From an uncultured Clostridium sp. (GTDB taxonomy: Bacteria > Bacillota > Clostridia > Lachnospirales > Lachnospiraceae), in assembly GCA_900552885.1 (NCBI GenBank), contig USBM01000118.1, forward strand, positions 1 to 6,811: DNA of 6,811 nucleotides, written 5' to 3'. The notes beneath the pieces are model-generated. The model saw only the letters and a program-made list of their open reading frames with translations. It ran no database searches and was not told the origin of the DNA. The position numbers were made by a program, and so were the translations under genes. Positions 6,800 to 6,811 of this stretch are shown here, one piece after another. Position 1 is the stretch's first letter, and each line of letters starts with the position of its first letter.

Positions 6800-6811
6800 T
6801 GCATTTATTTG

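Overview
This window is a stretch of core chromosome from a low-to-mid GC Gram-positive bacterium, most likely a clostridial one of the Lachnospiraceae type. The reasons are a PolC-type (not DnaE-type) replicative polymerase, an MEP-pathway ispG placed between the rseP-type site-2 protease gene and polC, AGAGG-type ribosome binding sites, and a tRNA gene without an encoded CCA end. The family-level assignment is inference from gene order and protein style; no search was run.

Layout, all on the + strand. Positions 1-1001 hold the 3' part of a site-2 protease gene (rseP/rasP family), cut by the window edge inside its HExxH zinc motif. An 87-base gap follows, with a good ribosome binding site at its end. 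Positions 1089-2144 hold ispG, complete, with its iron-sulfur ligands intact. Positions 2132-6631 hold polC, complete (1499 residues), starting at a TTG codon inside the end of ispG. Positions 6632-6709 are a compact control region with phased A-tracts, a near-consensus sigma-A promoter with an extended -10, and an inverted repeat bracketing that promoter. Positions 6710-6781 hold tRNA-Glu with anticodon CTC. The last 30 bases contain a small GAAA-capped hairpin that may be the start of a terminator.

rseP, ispG and polC look like one co-transcribed run: same strand, a short gap with no convincing promoter, then a 13-base overlap. They join membrane-protein processing, isoprenoid precursor synthesis and chromosome replication, and fit the conserved Firmicutes neighbourhood uppS-cdsA-dxr-rseP-(ispG)-polC. 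The tRNA has its own strong promoter, so it marks a new transcription unit. It sits where rimP-nusA often follows polC.

I see no mobile element, CRISPR array, phage gene or unknown protein family here. Nothing supports a previously undescribed system. The observations below concern start-site choice, a divergent IspG motif, the tRNA promoter architecture and the tRNA itself.
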